Positions 13,772 to 20,980 of a stretch of DNA of 20,980 nt are shown in pieces; positions within the stretch are counted from its first letter, which is position 1; every line of letters starts with the position of its first letter. The DNA is from Alphaproteobacteria bacterium (lineage in GTDB: Bacteria; Pseudomonadota; Alphaproteobacteria; Geminicoccales; Geminicoccaceae). The stretch lies in assembly GCA_026982585.1 (NCBI GenBank), contig JALSGW010000161.1, forward strand, positions 1-20,980, in the 5' to 3' direction. The translations under genes and the position numbers were made by a program. Under the pieces are notes generated by a model. It saw nothing but the letters and a program-made list of their open reading frames with translations, was not told where the DNA came from and did not search any database.

Positions 13772-15145
13772 ATGATCGCCACCGCCCTTCCCTCCGCCCC
13801 CGCAGGGGGGCTTCCGGCCGCGGCACGGGGCTCCGGCCTCAAGCGCGCGCTCGCCCTGCTCGTCAGCTTCGAGCTCTGGTTCGCCCTCGCCCTCTACGCC
13901 AACTCCTACAAGCTCCTGATCGGCTACCAGCCGCCCGTCGACGAGAACATCATCCTCGCCGGGGTCACGGTGCTGCTGGCGATCCCCATCCTCCTGCGCG
14001 AGGGTCTCCATCTCCGCGCCCTGCCCACCATCCTCGCCTTCGCCCTGTTCGTGGCCTGGGCGGCGTTCAGCTTCGCCTGGACGCCCTCGCGCAAGCTGGC
14101 GCCGGTGACGCTCACCTATTACCTCACCTTCCTGCCCTGGGCGCTGATCGGCGCGTCCTTCGTCCTCGCCGCCAATCGCGAGCGCTGTCTCCGCTTCCTG
14201 CTGATCGTCTTCTGTCTCTCCCTGTTCCTGTCCGGTTACGGTTTGTGGATCTATCTGACGGAAGGAAATTTCAAATACTATGTGCAGACGGTGTGGGAGG
14301 TGAAGGCGGCTTATCAGCTTTGGAGCTATGCCACGGCGTCGGGCGCCGTGATCGGATTCTTCTTCGCGATTTACGCGAAGTTCATGAGCTGGCGGCAGAT
14401 CGCGTTTTTCTCCGGGTTCGCGGTCATGATTTCGTTCTTGTTCGTATCCGCGAGTCGGGGGGCCCTGATCGGCACGCTGCTCGCCTGTCTGCTGTTCGTG
14501 CTCTTCATGCCCTGGCGTCTTTCCCGGGGGCGGTTCGAGCTGTCGCGCGCCCAGCTGGTGGCGGCGGTGCTCGGTCTGTCGGCCTTGGGGTTCGCGGCCT
14601 ATGCCTTTGTGGCCGGGTTGGAGTTCGAGACCATCAACCGTTTTCGCTCGCTGCTGCGGGAGGCGGCCAATCCCGAGCTGTTGCTGCGCCCGAACCGGTT
14701 TCGCTACTACGAACAGGCGGTGGAACTGTTTTTGCGCTATCCGCTGATCGGCACCGGGCTCGACGGCTTCAGCCTCTTCACCAAGGGGCGGGAGGTCTAC
14801 GGCACCCATCCCCACAACATCTTCCTGGAGGCGGCGGCCAATCTCGGCATCGTCGGGCTCGGGCTGCTGGTGCTGTTCTTCTGGACGGCGGTGCGGCATC
14901 TGCGCCTGCAGCGGTTTCAGGCCGATCCGCTGCTGTTGTGCGCAGCGGGGCTGTTTGCCCTGCACCTTTTCAGCGCCCTGGTCAGCGTCGACCTCGCCCG
15001 GCACTATATGCTGTTCGCCTTCACGGGCCTGCTCTGCCTGCGCCCGCCCGCCGCGCGCTCTGCCGCCGCCGCCGTCCCGGTGCGGCTGGCGGCGCCGACG
15101 CCGGCGACAACCCGGCTGCGCCGGCTCGGCATGCTCTGGTCCTAG
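13772..15145 (+). CDS. O-antigen ligase / polymerase-type membrane protein
   Basis: A 457-residue polytopic inner-membrane protein with about ten or more hydrophobic helices. The O-antigen ligase family motif HPHNIFLEAAANLG is present (His346, His348, Asn349), placed after a large periplasmic loop holding RFRYYEQAVELF and PLIGTGLDGF, the usual order for this family. Such proteins either polymerise lipid-linked repeat units (Wzy) or transfer a glycan to a lipid or protein acceptor (WaaL/PglL); sequence alone does not decide. The start at 13772 has GAGGGGGGAG at 13751-13760, 11 nt upstream. A 63-base gap separates it from the sulfatase-fold gene, so the same operon is likely. The middle (about 14240-14480) is less GC-rich than its flanks, which fits Phe/Tyr/Ile codons of membrane helices rather than transfer. 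Confidence 0.9.
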   Translation: MIATALPSAPAGGLPAAARGSGLKRALALLVSFELWFALALYANSYKLLIGYQPPVDENIILAGVTVLLAIPILLREGLHLRALPTILAFALFVAWAAFSFAWTPSRKLAPVTLTYYLTFLPWALIGASFVLAANRERCLRFLLIVFCLSLFLSGYGLWIYLTEGNFKYYVQTVWEVKAAYQLWSYATASGAVIGFFFAIYAKFMSWRQIAFFSGFAVMISFLFVSASRGALIGTLLACLLFVLFMPWRLSRGRFELSRAQLVAAVLGLSALGFAAYAFVAGLEFETINRFRSLLREAANPELLLRPNRFRYYEQAVELFLRYPLIGTGLDGFSLFTKGREVYGTHPHNIFLEAAANLGIVGLGLLVLFFWTAVRHLRLQRFQADPLLLCAAGLFALHLFSALVSVDLARHYMLFAFTGLLCLRPPAARSAAAAVPVRLAAPTPATTRLRRLGMLWS

Positions 15146-15255
15146 ACCGCCGGGCGGGATAGGGTTATAGTCCGCGGAAACGGATTTTACCCCTTGCCAA
15201 GAGGGGGAATGCAGAATATCGTCCGCCGCCGGATGGTATCTGGCGGAGAGCAGCC
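15146..15255 (+). promoter_or_regulatory. Leader region of the multidomain glycanase gene
   Basis: A 110-base gap with lower GC than the surrounding genes. It holds a TATAGT (-10-like, 15166-15171) without an obvious -35, a small hairpin CCCCT (15190-15194) / AGGGG (15202-15206) and a GGAG ribosome site (15245-15248) before the GTG start. A separate promoter here is plausible but unproven. Confidence 0.3.
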
Positions 15256-18200
15256 GTGCCCGTCACCGCGCCCGACATCGTCCTCACCGTCGCCGGTGAA
15301 TCCATCGTCATCGACGTGCTCGCCAACGACAGCGGCGAGGGGTTGGTGATCGAAAGCTACACCGCACCCCAGAACGGCGCCCTGGTGCTGGAGGCGGATC
15401 AGACCTTCACCTACACCCCCAATCCCGGCTTCGCCGGCGTCGACGGCTTCACCTACACCGTGCGCGACGCCGCCGGGGAGGTCGCCACCGGCACGGTGTC
15501 CATTTCCGTGCTCGCGCCCAACCGCGATCCCGTGGCCGGGGCGGATGTGGTGCAGACGGCGGTGGACCAGACGGTGCTCATTCCGGTGCTCGCCAACGAT
15601 CAGGATCCCGACGGCGATCCCCTCACCCTCACCGCCATCTCCATGCCCTCCCACGGCACCGTCACCCTGGTGGACGCCGGCACCCTGCGTTACATCCCCC
15701 AGCAGGGGTTCACCGGCACCGATCGGTTCACCTACACCGTCAGCGACGGTCGCGGGGGGGTGGCGACCGGCACCGTGACGGTGCAGGTGCTGGCCGCAAA
15801 CCGCATGCCGTCGGCCCCCGATCTCGAGCTCGCGGTGCCGGCCGGCGTGCCCACCACCATCGATCTGCTGGCCGCAGCCCAGGATCCCGACGGCGATCCC
15901 TTGCGGCTGGTGGAGCTCGGTCTGCCCGGCTCGGGGCGGGTCGCGTTCGGCGACGAGGGGCAGGTGGTCTACACCCCGAACCCGGGCTTCGAGGGGGCGG
16001 ATTCCTTCACCTATCTGCTCGCCGACGGCCGCGGCGGCTATGCTTCGGGGACCGTGCGGCTTGCGGTGGTGCGCGGCAATCTCCTGCCCACCGCCCCCGA
16101 TCTCGATCTCAGCACGCCGCAGGACACCCCCCTCACCTTCGACCTCCTCGCCCAGGCGAGCGATCCCGACGGCGATCCCTTAAGGCTCGTCGCCCTGAGC
16201 GCCCCCGCCTCCGGGCGGCTCGAGCAGAACGCCGACGGCACCCTCACCTACATCCCCGATCCCGGCTTCCACGGCCAGGACGGTTTCACCTACACGGTCA
16301 GCGACGGCCGCGGCGATCCGGTCTCCGGTCAGGTCCAGATCACCGTCGCGCTCGCGAGCGGCTGGACCAACCAGCGGGTGCTGTTCTTCCCGCCCCGCAC
16401 CCCCACCTTCACCCTCGACGGCTTCACCGCCCTCGTCGACCTCACCGCTCCCGAGCTGCGCACCGTCGATCAGGGCGGCCAGGTGGCGCGGAGCGACGGC
16501 GGCGACATCCGCTTCGAGGACCTCGCGGGCGTCAAGCTCCCCCATCATCTGCGCAGCTACGACGGGGTGCTGGGGCGGGTGGTGGCGGACGTGCGCCTGC
16601 CCGGCTGGAACACCGCGAGCGGGCTTGCCCTGGTGATGCGCTACGGCAACCCCCAGGCCCAGCCCCAGCAGGAGACCGCCGCGGCCTTCGCCGGCATGCT
16701 GGCCGCCTGGGCGCTGCCCGATGCGGCCGATCTCACCGGCCAGGGGCGGGATCTGGTGCTGAGCGGGGTGGCCTCCGCCACCCTGTTCGGGCGCACGGCC
16801 GCCCTTTTCGACGGCGTCCAGGCGCGGGCCGAGATCGCCGATGCCACCTGGCTCGACGGGCTTGCCGAGATCTCCATCCTGCTCAGCCTGCAGAACGCCC
16901 AGGCCGGCTCCGATCAGCGCAAGATCGTCGCCCGGCGCGGCGGCAGCGGCGACAGTTTCGCGGTGGTGGCCGAGAACCCCGGCTATCAGAGCGGCGCGCC
17001 GGCGGTGTTCGGATGCGTGCTGTTCCTGGCGGGCGGCGGGCTCGCCAAGGTGGAGACCGAGGCCGGCTCCAACGACGCCGCCCCCCATGCGCTGGCCTTC
17101 GCCTGGCGGTCCGGGGATGCGCCGCGGGCGATCGTGGACGGCCGGGTGAGCCAGAGCTGGGCCGGGGATGCGTTGAGCAACGACGCCTCGGTGAGCGGCA
17201 CCCTGGCCGGCTCGAGCGAGCCTCTGGTGATCGGCGACGGCGGCACCGCCTTCGCCTGGAGCGGCGTGTTGGGCGAGCTCTTCCTGCTGCCCCGGCGACT
17301 GTCCGACGAGGAGCTGCGGCTGTGGACCGAGCTGCGCGGGCGGCCGGAGGGGGTCTATGCGCTCGGCGCCGACGCGCCGGCAGGCGAGGCGCTCGCTCCC
17401 GCGGCGGCTCCCTTTTATCTCGAGACGAGCGCCGATCAGCCGCTCGCGGTGCCGCTCCTCGCCCGCGCCTGGTCGCCGAGCGGCCAGCTCGCCGTCGTCT
17501 CGGTGGCCAATGCCCAGAACGGCACCGTGACCCTGGACGGCGCCGTCGCCACCTTCACCCCCGCAAGTGGCTTCACCGGGGCGGCGGGATTCGACTATAC
17601 CGTCTCCGATCCGGTCTCCGGCAAGACGGCCACCGCGAGGGTGTCCATTTCGGTGCGCGCCTCCAACCCCTGGCCTTCCGCCTGGCCCCAGCCCCGCTCC
17701 GGCAATCCCTTCCATCTCGCGAACGCGCATGCCAGCAACGACAGTCTCGCCGCCTGGGAGGCCTGGCTCGGGGTCTCGATGGACATCCGCACGTCGCTGG
17801 GCGGCGGGGCGCCCAAGAGCAGCTGGGAGGACATCGCCGGCGGCCCCGGCAACGATCCCACCCTCATCGGCGGCCAGCTCGACAAGCCCGGTCCGGGGAA
17901 CGAGCTCTGGAAGCCCGCCTCCTGGCCGGTGGGCCGTCCCGTGTGCGACGCCGTCTATCTGGTGCCCTATGTCGCGCGCAACCGCCGGGAAGGCGGGGTG
18001 TGGACCAATCCGGGCATCTGGCAGGAGATCGCCGCCGGCGCCTACGATTCCGTCTACCGGCTGCTGGCCCGCCGTCACGGCAACCGGGCGGCGATGATCG
18101 GCAAGGATGCCAAGCTCGTCGTCATCGAGTTCGAGCCGGAGTTCACCGGCACCTGGCGCTACGGTTCGGTGGGGCCGGACACCGCCAACTTCATCCAGGC

Positions 18201-18756
18201 CTGGCGCCGGATCGTCGACATCTTCCGCCAGGAGTACGAGGCGATCTTCGGTCCGGGCAACGTGCCCTACTTCCTCTGGCGCCCCTCCCCGGCCCTGCGC
18301 TTCGGCCAGAACGCCACCAACTACAACGGTCCCGAGCGCCTCTGGAACGCCTATCCCGGCAATGATTGGGTCGATTTCATCGGCATTTCCATCCACGACA
18401 AAACCGGCATCGCCACGGCCGGCGACTGGGAACTCTATCTGCGCTATCCGAGTCTCGGCAATCTCGGCTATCCCAAGGCCGAGGGCTTCTACGATTTCTT
18501 CGACTGGGCCAAGGGCAACACACCCTGCTGGTTCTGTTGTCCGGAGTTCGGGATCAACACCAGCGACACGCCCCCGAACTTCCCGCTGACGCAGAACCCC
18601 GCCGCGGTGTTCGACGGGATGAACGCCCTCATCCAACGCTATGCCGACCGCTGGGCGTTTCTCGCCTATCTCTCGGCAAGCTACCACGCGCTGCACTGGA
18701 CCGCCCAGCAGCAGCAGATGGGACAGCGGTTCAAGGAGCTGTGGGGGGCGCCGTGA
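15256..18756 (+). CDS. Multidomain glycan-binding protein with C-terminal GH26-like glycanase domain
   Basis: A 1166-residue protein. Four cadherin/Ig-like repeats occupy about 6-366 (each with GF.G.D.FTYTV; three carry DPDGDP). A DUF2341 domain (about 370-463, with DGGDIRFEDLAG and ending in RYGNP) and a LamG/concanavalin-like domain (about 470-705) follow, then a fifth repeat (about 716-802) and a GH26-like domain (805-1166). In the last, Glu962 in PEFTGTW matches the acid/base motif E-[MF]-[NT]-G-x-W and Glu1097 in CPEFGIN matches the nucleophile; NDWVDFIGISIHD also fits the family, which contains endo-mannanases and related glycanases. The start is a GTG with GGAG 7 nt upstream; no in-frame ATG exists between the upstream stop at 15160 and this codon. 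No signal peptide is visible. Probably binds and trims the locus polysaccharide; substrate unknown. Confidence 0.87.
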   Translation: MPVTAPDIVLTVAGESIVIDVLANDSGEGLVIESYTAPQNGALVLEADQTFTYTPNPGFAGVDGFTYTVRDAAGEVATGTVSISVLAPNRDPVAGADVVQTAVDQTVLIPVLANDQDPDGDPLTLTAISMPSHGTVTLVDAGTLRYIPQQGFTGTDRFTYTVSDGRGGVATGTVTVQVLAANRMPSAPDLELAVPAGVPTTIDLLAAAQDPDGDPLRLVELGLPGSGRVAFGDEGQVVYTPNPGFEGADSFTYLLADGRGGYASGTVRLAVVRGNLLPTAPDLDLSTPQDTPLTFDLLAQASDPDGDPLRLVALSAPASGRLEQNADGTLTYIPDPGFHGQDGFTYTVSDGRGDPVSGQVQITVALASGWTNQRVLFFPPRTPTFTLDGFTALVDLTAPELRTVDQGGQVARSDGGDIRFEDLAGVKLPHHLRSYDGVLGRVVADVRLPGWNTASGLALVMRYGNPQAQPQQETAAAFAGMLAAWALPDAADLTGQGRDLVLSGVASATLFGRTAALFDGVQARAEIADATWLDGLAEISILLSLQNAQAGSDQRKIVARRGGSGDSFAVVAENPGYQSGAPAVFGCVLFLAGGGLAKVETEAGSNDAAPHALAFAWRSGDAPRAIVDGRVSQSWAGDALSNDASVSGTLAGSSEPLVIGDGGTAFAWSGVLGELFLLPRRLSDEELRLWTELRGRPEGVYALGADAPAGEALAPAAAPFYLETSADQPLAVPLLARAWSPSGQLAVVSVANAQNGTVTLDGAVATFTPASGFTGAAGFDYTVSDPVSGKTATARVSISVRASNPWPSAWPQPRSGNPFHLANAHASNDSLAAWEAWLGVSMDIRTSLGGGAPKSSWEDIAGGPGNDPTLIGGQLDKPGPGNELWKPASWPVGRPVCDAVYLVPYVARNRREGGVWTNPGIWQEIAAGAYDSVYRLLARRHGNRAAMIGKDAKLVVIEFEPEFTGTWRYGSVGPDTANFIQAWRRIVDIFRQEYEAIFGPGNVPYFLWRPSPALRFGQNATNYNGPERLWNAYPGNDWVDFIGISIHDKTGIATAGDWELYLRYPSLGNLGYPKAEGFYDFFDWAKGNTPCWFCCPEFGINTSDTPPNFPLTQNPAAVFDGMNALIQRYADRWAFLAYLSASYHALHWTAQQQQMGQRFKELWGAP
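15271..16356 (+). repeat. Four tandem cadherin/Ig-like repeat units with 279-bp period
   Basis: Units of about 93 codons repeat in tandem. The 18-base string GATCCCGACGGCGATCCC recurs exactly at 15604, 15883 and 16162, spaced 279 bases each time. TTCACCTACAC-type strings mark the end strands of units 1, 2 and 4. Unit 1 lacks the DPDGDP acidic turn (it has NDSGEG), and unit 3 has FTYLLAD in place of FTYTVSD. The array suggests recent or gene-converted duplication. Confidence 0.8.
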
Positions 18757-18769
18757 GGGGCGGAAAGGC

Positions 18770-18790
18770 GCGGCGCGGGCGCCCCGCCGC
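18770..18790. terminator. GC-rich hairpin between converging genes
   Basis: GCGGCG (18770-18775) pairs with CGCCGC (18785-18790), with two further inner pairs and a three-base loop, 13 bases after the glycanase stop and 23 bases from the sulfotransferase stop. No T-run follows on the plus strand, so it is at best a shared, non-canonical terminator. Confidence 0.3.
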
Positions 18791-18813
18791 CTGCCGTCCC
18801 TCCCCCGCGCCGG

Positions 18814-19779
18814 CTAAGGGGCGCTTTTGCCGGGCGGTTCCGCGGCCGTTGGGGCCGCATGCGCCGCGCCTTCATCCTGGCGCCGCGCGGAGGGATGGAG
18901 GAGCCATTTCGAGAGGTCGCGGTCGAGCAGTCGTTCGAGACGGGCGATGTCGTCGCGATAGAAGGCCGCCAACTCCTCCCACAGTTCCACCGCCAGCGGC
19001 GATCGGTCGGCGGGCTTGAAGCCGCGCCTGGCGATCCATTCCAAGAGGCCCGTGTGCAGGGGAGGCAGGCGAAGGCCGGCGATCGCCGCATTGCCCGCGC
19101 GCAGCAGGGCGAGCCAGAAAGAGGAGGCGACCTTCTGGCGCGGATTGTGGGCCGGGAATGCGCGCCGCCCGTCGTCGGGGACCCCGAGAAAGCGCAGCAC
19201 CTTCAGATATTCCCGGCGCGGTGCGGCGCGCAGATCGTCGAACACCACGACATGCACCCGCTCCCTGGGCACCGTGCGCAACAACCGTTCGAGCTGGGCG
19301 CCGAGGCTGCAGACCTCCTTGTAGTTCAAGAGCCTCTCGTCGTAGACCGTCCTTCGGCCGGAGCCGGTGGGCGGCGGCCAGGCGCCGGACATCCGCCACG
19401 CCTCGGCGAAATCCTCGATCGTCTCCATGGCGCTCAGGATCTGCTGGGCGTGGAGGGAGGGGGCCATCTCGATCGGGTTGCGCACGCAGACGATGTATTT
19501 CGGCTCCCGATAGCAGGCCTCGATGTTCGGAACCGCCGCCTCGGAATACAGATACCACGCCGACCCTTCCCCCACCGCGAGGTGGCGCTCGTCGGCGGCG
19601 GCGAACAGGGCGGCGTAGCGGCGGCGGCTGCGGATGCCGCGCACCTGCAGGTCCGTGCAGAAAAAATAGGGTTCCTTGTAGTCGGGCATGTAGATGCGCG
19701 GATGGGTGCGCAACCATTCGTAGAGCGACGTCGTCCCGCATTTCGGCGCGCCGATGATGAAGAAGTTCGGATCACGCAT
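18814..19779 (-). CDS. PAPS-dependent sulfotransferase
   Basis: A 321-residue cytoplasmic enzyme that transfers sulfate from PAPS to an acceptor, here probably a sugar of the locus polysaccharide or its lipid-linked precursor. The 5'-phosphosulfate loop is IGAPKCGTTSLYEWL (Lys13, Thr16-Thr17) and the 3'-phosphate motif is VCVRNPIEMAPS (Arg100, Ser108), both in the right place for the Sulfotransfer_1/3 families. The C-terminal 20 residues are low-complexity Ala/Pro. The start at 19779 is favoured: GGGGAGA lies 6 nt upstream and the PAPS loop then begins at the usual distance. An in-frame ATG at 19803 would add eight residues and overlaps the flippase TGA as ATGA. It lies directly downstream of the flippase gene. 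Confidence 0.92.
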   Translation of the reverse strand: MRDPNFFIIGAPKCGTTSLYEWLRTHPRIYMPDYKEPYFFCTDLQVRGIRSRRRYAALFAAADERHLAVGEGSAWYLYSEAAVPNIEACYREPKYIVCVRNPIEMAPSLHAQQILSAMETIEDFAEAWRMSGAWPPPTGSGRRTVYDERLLNYKEVCSLGAQLERLLRTVPRERVHVVVFDDLRAAPRREYLKVLRFLGVPDDGRRAFPAHNPRQKVASSFWLALLRAGNAAIAGLRLPPLHTGLLEWIARRGFKPADRSPLAVELWEELAAFYRDDIARLERLLDRDLSKWLLHPSARRQDEGAAHAAPTAAEPPGKSAP

Positions 19780-19785
19780 GGCATA

Positions 19786-19792
19786 TCTCCCC
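19786..19792 (-). promoter_or_regulatory. Ribosome binding site deciding the sulfotransferase start
   Basis: GGGGAGA on the minus strand ends 6 nt before the ATG at 19779. It lies inside the short frame opened by the alternative ATG at 19803, which itself overlaps the flippase stop, so the site chooses the inner start. Confidence 0.55.
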
Positions 19793-19799
19793 ACAACCG

Positions 19800-20980
19800 T
19801 CATCGTCGCGCAGCGAACGGCAGGGACAGGATGTCCAGACGGGCCTTGAGGACGACAAACATCCAGACGTTCCAGGTCACGGTGGCCACCGCCGCCGCCA
19901 CCGCCGCACCGCCGATGCCGAAGGGCGGGATCAGGAACGCCGCGAGGGCGAGGTTCACCGTCACCCCTGCCGCCTGGGCGGCCAGGGCGTCGTGCTCGCG
20001 CCGGCACATGGCGAGGAGAAACCCCACCGAGCCGGTGGCGGCGTTGACCAACTGGGCGAGCAGGAGGATCATGAGCGGTCCGTAGGCGGCGGCGAACTGC
20101 GGTCCGAAGGCGGCGGCCAGCAACGGACGCCCAAACAGCGCCGAGAGCAGTGCGATGGTGCCGGCGATGAGAGCGGAGACGGTCGCGCTCAGGCTGGCCA
20201 GCTGTTGGAGGGCGCGGCGGTCGCCGCGCGCATGGGCGGCGGCGAAACTGGGTGCGAGGGCGGTGTTGGCGGCGGTCAACCCGAACACCGCCAGCATCGC
20301 GATCTGGGCCGCGACGCGAAACAGACCGACCTCTTCGGGGGAGCGGAAGAATCCGAGCAGGACGGCGTTGACCTGCAGGCTCGCCGAGCTCAGCAGGGCC
20401 GAGGCGGCGAGGGCGGCGAGGCTCCATCCCCAAGCCGCCGCCTGCCAGCGGCCGCCGGTGCGGCGCACCGGCGCCGGCAGCTCCCGCCACCACGTCCACA
20501 ACCCTCCCGCCGCCGCCAACAGGGCGCCCGCCGCATAAAGCCCGAGCGCGCGCTCGGGGGACAGGGACATGCCGGTGACAAGCTCGAACATGAGCACGAG
20601 GAGGACGAACAAGCTCGGCGTGAGCGAGGATTCGACCATCTGCCCCCATGCCAAACGGCCGAGCGCGCGCAGCACCGCTCCCGCCAGGTAACACAGGCCG
20701 AGCAGGGGGACGATCCACAGCGCCGCGGCCATCATGCGCGCCTCGACGCCGTCGCCGAAGGCGGCGATCGCCCATGCGATCGTCAGCACCGACAGGCCGT
20801 AGCCCCCCAACACCGCCGCCGACCAGCTCCAGATCCCGCGCAGCGCCGCAAAATCCCCCACCTCCAGGGACCGGGCGGTCTCCCGCAGGGCGAGCTGGGC
20901 GAGCCCGAGCTGCGCCAAGGCGAACAACAACACCCAGGCCATGGCATAGGAGAACAAACCATATCCGACGATGCCCAAAC
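19800..20980 (-). CDS. Wzx-type polysaccharide flippase (5' end outside window)
   Basis: About 393 residues of a polytopic inner-membrane protein with some ten to twelve hydrophobic helices separated by short basic loops, the pattern of the MATE-like polysaccharide transport (Wzx/RfbX) family that flips undecaprenyl-linked repeat units to the periplasm. The window starts inside the first helical region: LGIVGYGLFSYAMAW matches the usual 'LG..gYG.fs.a' end of the family's N-terminus, so some 25-50 residues lie outside. Later motifs such as FFRSPEEVGLFRVAAQIA (helix 7-8 region) and AAAFGPQFAAAYGPLMIL fit the family. Its TGA (19800-19802) overlaps an ATG of the sulfotransferase gene, indicating one transcript. 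Substrate specificity is not readable from sequence. Confidence 0.9.
   Translation of the reverse strand, partial: LGIVGYGLFSYAMAWVLLFALAQLGLAQLALRETARSLEVGDFAALRGIWSWSAAVLGGYGLSVLTIAWAIAAFGDGVEARMMAAALWIVPLLGLCYLAGAVLRALGRLAWGQMVESSLTPSLFVLLVLMFELVTGMSLSPERALGLYAAGALLAAAGGLWTWWRELPAPVRRTGGRWQAAAWGWSLAALAASALLSSASLQVNAVLLGFFRSPEEVGLFRVAAQIAMLAVFGLTAANTALAPSFAAAHARGDRRALQQLASLSATVSALIAGTIALLSALFGRPLLAAAFGPQFAAAYGPLMILLLAQLVNAATGSVGFLLAMCRREHDALAAQAAGVTVNLALAAFLIPPFGIGGAAVAAAVATVTWNVWMFVVLKARLDILSLPFAARR

Noticed and set aside
14240..14480. Lower-GC patch in the ligase gene as a sign of horizontal transfer
   Set aside because: It codes for hydrophobic helices rich in Phe, Tyr and Ile, whose codons are AT-rich; the change is explained by the protein.
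11252..15004. Antisense open frame of 1250 codons opposite the sulfatase-fold and ligase genes
   Set aside because: It is the mirror of two genes with clear motifs. It is full of Gly/Pro/Gln/Arg runs without domain sense; extreme GC removes stop codons from antisense frames.
16180..18696. Antisense open frame of 838 codons opposite the glycanase gene
   Set aside because: The opposite strand has recognisable repeats, LamG and GH26-like motifs; this frame is a compositional shadow.

Overview
The window comes from a very GC-rich bacterial chromosome. Codon third positions are almost all G or C in every gene. Fused Wzc-type tyrosine autokinase, O-antigen-ligase-type and Wzx-type genes point to a Gram-negative, most likely a proteobacterium; nothing here allows a genus call. 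High GC also keeps many antisense frames open over kilobases; these were treated as shadows. No rRNA, tRNA, CRISPR array, insertion sequence or integrase was seen.

Left part (1-5841). The tail of an unrecognised gene enters on the + strand (to 206). A tight minus-strand cluster follows, read right to left: pterin-4a-carbinolamine dehydratase (4932-4549), a P-loop protein of the DUF1611/MobB-like kind (4407-3295), a half-size ABC exporter (3298-1643), an alpha/beta hydrolase (1646-855) and a lipoprotein (858-220). The last four genes are joined by three successive ATGA stop/start overlaps, so they are one translationally coupled cassette. An 8-bp perfect hairpin lies in the leader of the P-loop gene. 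A plus-strand gene for a secreted helical protein of unknown function (5041-5841) ends the section.

Right part (6012-20980) is an exopolysaccharide/surface-glycan locus. A Wzc-like co-polymerase with a bacterial tyrosine kinase domain (minus) diverges, across a 316-bp spacer, from a plus-strand run: a periplasmic type I phosphodiesterase-like enzyme with a C-terminal three-helix membrane module, a membrane-anchored sulfatase-fold enzyme with Thr at the usual Cys/Ser nucleophile position, an O-antigen ligase/polymerase-type membrane protein, and a 1166-residue protein with four cadherin/Ig-like repeats, DUF2341, LamG, a fifth repeat and a GH26-like glycanase domain. On the minus strand, converging on it, are a Wzx-type flippase (5' end outside the window) and a PAPS-dependent sulfotransferase, again joined by ATGA.

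How it may work together (inference): Wzx flips lipid-linked repeats; the Wzc-like protein and the ligase/polymerase control chain growth; the sulfotransferase adds sulfate; two periplasmic alkaline-phosphatase-superfamily enzymes add or remove phospho-substituents; the GH26-like protein binds and trims the glycan. The most novel elements are the paired phosphatase-fold enzymes with unusual architectures, the multidomain glycanase without a visible signal peptide, and the coupled P-loop/ABC/hydrolase/lipoprotein cassette.
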